Source: SIAJ01 sp036266155 | GTDB lineage: Bacteria > Planctomycetota > Planctomycetia > Gemmatales > Gemmataceae | Reading direction: 5' to 3' | NCBI GenBank assembly: GCA_036266155.1 | Contig: DATANR010000391.1 | Location: 1-15,964 of the forward strand | DNA length: 15,964 nucleotides | Shown here: positions 14,437-15,964 of the stretch, one piece after another | Layout of the letters: each line of letters starts with the position of its first letter | Numbering within the stretch: position 1 is the first letter of the stretch | The notes under the pieces: model-generated | Seen by the model: only the letters and a program-made list of their open reading frames with translations | What the model was told of the DNA's origin: nothing | Database searches by the model: none | Program-made: the position numbers and the translations under genes

Positions 14437-14836
14437 TTATCCGGTGCTCGGCCAGTGATCTCGGGAGCCCATCTCGTTTCGTGCCTCAGGCCTGTGGGCT
14501 TCGTACATGAGGATTTCGTTCTTGCTCGGGTCGAAACACTCACCATCGTACCCGCCGCGAACTGACGGCGGATCAAATCCCGCGGCCGCTATGAGCCCGT
14601 GCACTTGAGCAGGGAAGAAGTAGTGCAAGTCCATTTTCAACACGCAATCGGCCTGCCCAGCACGCTCCACCAAGGCGAACTCCGTCATGTGCTGGTGGAC
14701 ATGGTCGTACTCGATGTAGATTCGGACGCGCGTGTGGACGCCGAACAATCGCTCGTTCGCTTCCAATCCGTTCTTCGTGAACGGAATTATTGGCAGCTGC
14801 GTAGCCAATGAATCGGTGTCATAGTTTTCGACTCTA
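14437..14836 (-). pseudogene. SAM-dependent methyltransferase, C-terminal fragment cut by IS630
   Basis: The minus-strand reading contains FALVERAG, KMDLHYFFPAQVHGLIAAAG and FDPPSVRGGYDGECFDPSKN, which resemble the last beta strands of class I SAM-dependent methyltransferases (LHYFFPxE, LLxxAGF and a closing GxFDG). The stop TAA is about 30 bases before the histidine kinase start, so the two genes were probably in one transcript. The N-terminal half with the SAM-binding GxGxG motif is absent; the homologous reading ends where the IS630 element begins. No continuation could be recognised beyond the element. Family assignment rests on the C-terminal pattern only. Confidence 0.5.
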
Positions 14837-15844
14837 ACTGTGTATGAGTAGACCTTTTGGAACTGCTGCGGAACTCGAACGCCGACGTCGGCAAGCGGTC
14901 CAGTCCGTAAAAGACGGCGAGTCGCAAACGACCGTTGCACGAGTGCTGGGCGTTGCGCGCTCGACTGTTTTCCGTTGGCTGAAATCGGACAGATTGACTG
15001 ATGGCTTGGCCGCCAAACCGCATGCGGGTCCGGCGTGCCGCCTGTCGGCGGAGCAACATCGTGAGTTGGCCGTGCTCTTGTTGCAAGGGGCCAAGACGCA
15101 TGGCTGGTCCACCAATCTGTGGACGACCGCCCGGGTCGCGGTCCTGATCGAACGGCACTTTGGCACCCGGTATCACCACGACCACGTCGGCCGCATGCTT
15201 CATGAGCGCCTGAACTGGACACCGCAAAAGCCTCAGCGACGGGCGCGCGAGCGTGACGAAGCGGCCATCGAGTACTAGAGGAAGGTGCGCTTTCCCGCGA
15301 TTGCCGAGGCGACTCGGCAGCGGGACGCGCACCTGGTCTTTCTCGACGAGTCGGGCTACATGTTGACGCCGACGGTGCGCCGGACCTGGGCGCCCAGTGG
15401 CCAGACGCCGATCTTGGACTGCTGGGACCGCCGCGATCGCTTGTCGGCGATCAGTTGCCTGACCGTCAGCCCCAAGGCGAGTCGATTGAATTTGTATTTC
15501 CAACTGCTGCCGCACACTGTGCATGGCGAAGACGTGGTCGAGTTTCTGCGTGAACTCAAGGCGAATCTCGGCGGGCCGCTGACCGTGCTCTGGGATCGCT
15601 CGCCCGTGCATCGCAAGAGCACGGTCGTGCATGAATACCTGGCGCGTCATCCCGAGATCCTGACGGAAGACCTGCCAGCGTATGCTCCGGAACTGAATCC
15701 GGACGAATTGGTGTGGAGTTGGAGCAAGTACGGTCGCTTGGCCAACCTGGCGGCGAACGACACGGACCAACTGGCCGAAACAGTGATTGACGAATTGGTG
15801 TATTTGAAGGAACACCCAGAACTCTTAGTGGTCCGTTTCACAAT
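14837..15844 (+). mobile_element. IS630-family insertion sequence (boundaries tentative)
   Basis: The element is about 1 kb and carries an IS630 transposase. IS630 elements insert at TA. A TA at 14835-14836 and another at 15845-15846 flank weakly similar ends (actgtgtatgag against the complement attgtgaaacgg, 7 of 12). Since the transposase frame runs past the proposed right end, that end may be truncated or lie further right. Confidence 0.45.
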
Positions 15845-15950
15845 TAACGTCGTGGTTAGGACAGACCTTTGGTATAAGGAGGTGAACGTCGAGAAAATCC
15901 CGGCAAGGAAAGGATTCCACTATGCCAGGACCACGTCCCGCTTCTTGTAG
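14844..15950 (+). pseudogene. IS630-family DDE transposase with one amber codon
   Basis: The start at 14844 (MSRPFGTAAELERRRR) leads into a helix-turn-helix (TTVARVLGVARSTVFRWLKS) and a second winged domain ending in MLHERLNWTPQKPQRRARER. A TAG at 15276-15278, codon 145, interrupts IEYxRKVRFPAI, where relatives have Trp, so it is probably a mutated TGG. The catalytic part follows in the same frame: D168 in VFLDESGYML, D251 in VLWDRSPVHRK and E288 in APELNPDE. One nonsense mutation thus separates it from an intact gene, although an internal GTG at 15285 could allow a second fragment. The frame runs beyond the probable C-terminus (KEHPELL) to a TAG at 15948-15950, so its own stop seems to be lost. 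Not active as read. Confidence 0.75.
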
Positions 15951-15964
15951 CTTTCCCGACGATT
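15922..15964 (+). CDS. Start of a second transposase-like gene, cut by the window edge
   Basis: An ATG at 15922 with aaagga just upstream begins MPGPRPASCSFPDD. This opening resembles IS630-type helix-turn-helix transposases that start MPGPxP followed by a short Leu/Ser stretch and an acidic pair. Only 14 codons are in the window. It overlaps the end of the preceding IS630 frame in another phase, which fits a second element abutting the first. The evidence is short. Confidence 0.35.
   Translation, partial: MPGPRPASCSFPDD

Noticed and set aside
1570..15278. Reassignment of TAG to an amino acid
   Set aside because: The intact genes at 7315 and 11075 end cleanly at TAG, and the residues expected at internal TAGs differ between genes.
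14787..15815. A 342-residue open frame on the minus strand
   Set aside because: It is the antisense of the IS630 transposase. Its composition follows from the codon bias of the plus-strand gene and no motif is present.
1..15964. CRISPR arrays, tRNA and rRNA genes
   Set aside because: No regularly spaced direct repeats, cloverleaf-like patterns or conserved rRNA stretches were noticed on reading. A dedicated search tool was not available.
15847..15964. Continuation of the methyltransferase gene on the far side of IS630
   Set aside because: One minus-strand frame stays open to the window edge and joins in phase, but it shows no methyltransferase motif and is antisense to the apparent start of another transposase.

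Overview
The window is high-GC bacterial DNA, and its gene content points to a planctomycete, probably Gemmataceae-like. The main reason is a fragment of a DUF1559 protein at about 12,487-12,720, a family greatly expanded in Planctomycetes. A DUF6166 gene and relics of IS5, IS66 and IS630 elements fit that picture. No rRNA, tRNA or CRISPR array was seen. The taxonomic call is an inference from families, not from a marker gene.

Layout. 1-2,500 is accessory debris: the tail of an IS66 transposase, then a minus-strand pair of genes whose first member (DUF6166) is split by a decayed IS5-type element, then a possible 55-residue gene. 2,513-3,544 is an intact acetylpolyamine amidohydrolase. 3,655-4,874 holds a broken tyrosine recombinase and unrecognised gene fragments, one of which ends in a strong hairpin.

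5,103-12,169 is the intact core and the most interesting part. Six plus-strand genes lie in two sub-clusters. The first is an MNIO-type RiPP cassette: an 83-residue peptide with a GCxxC motif, a DUF692/MNIO oxidase and a partner protein. The second is an unrecognised 234-residue protein, a 989-residue fusion of a heme-catalase-like domain to a LodA-like (cysteine tryptophylquinone) amine oxidase, and a LodB-like flavoprotein overlapping it by 4 bases. LodA enzymes release hydrogen peroxide, so the fused catalase domain would be a built-in peroxide sink. LodB is expected to help build the quinone on LodA. The MNIO would oxidise cysteines in the small peptide. Whether the two halves form one pathway cannot be settled from sequence alone.

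12,170-15,964 is again decaying DNA: a DUF1559 fragment, a sensor histidine kinase with one nonsense codon and three frameshifts, a truncated methyltransferase, an IS630 transposase with one amber codon, and the start of a further transposase at the window edge. The contrast between six clean genes and heavily broken flanks suggests that the core is under selection.
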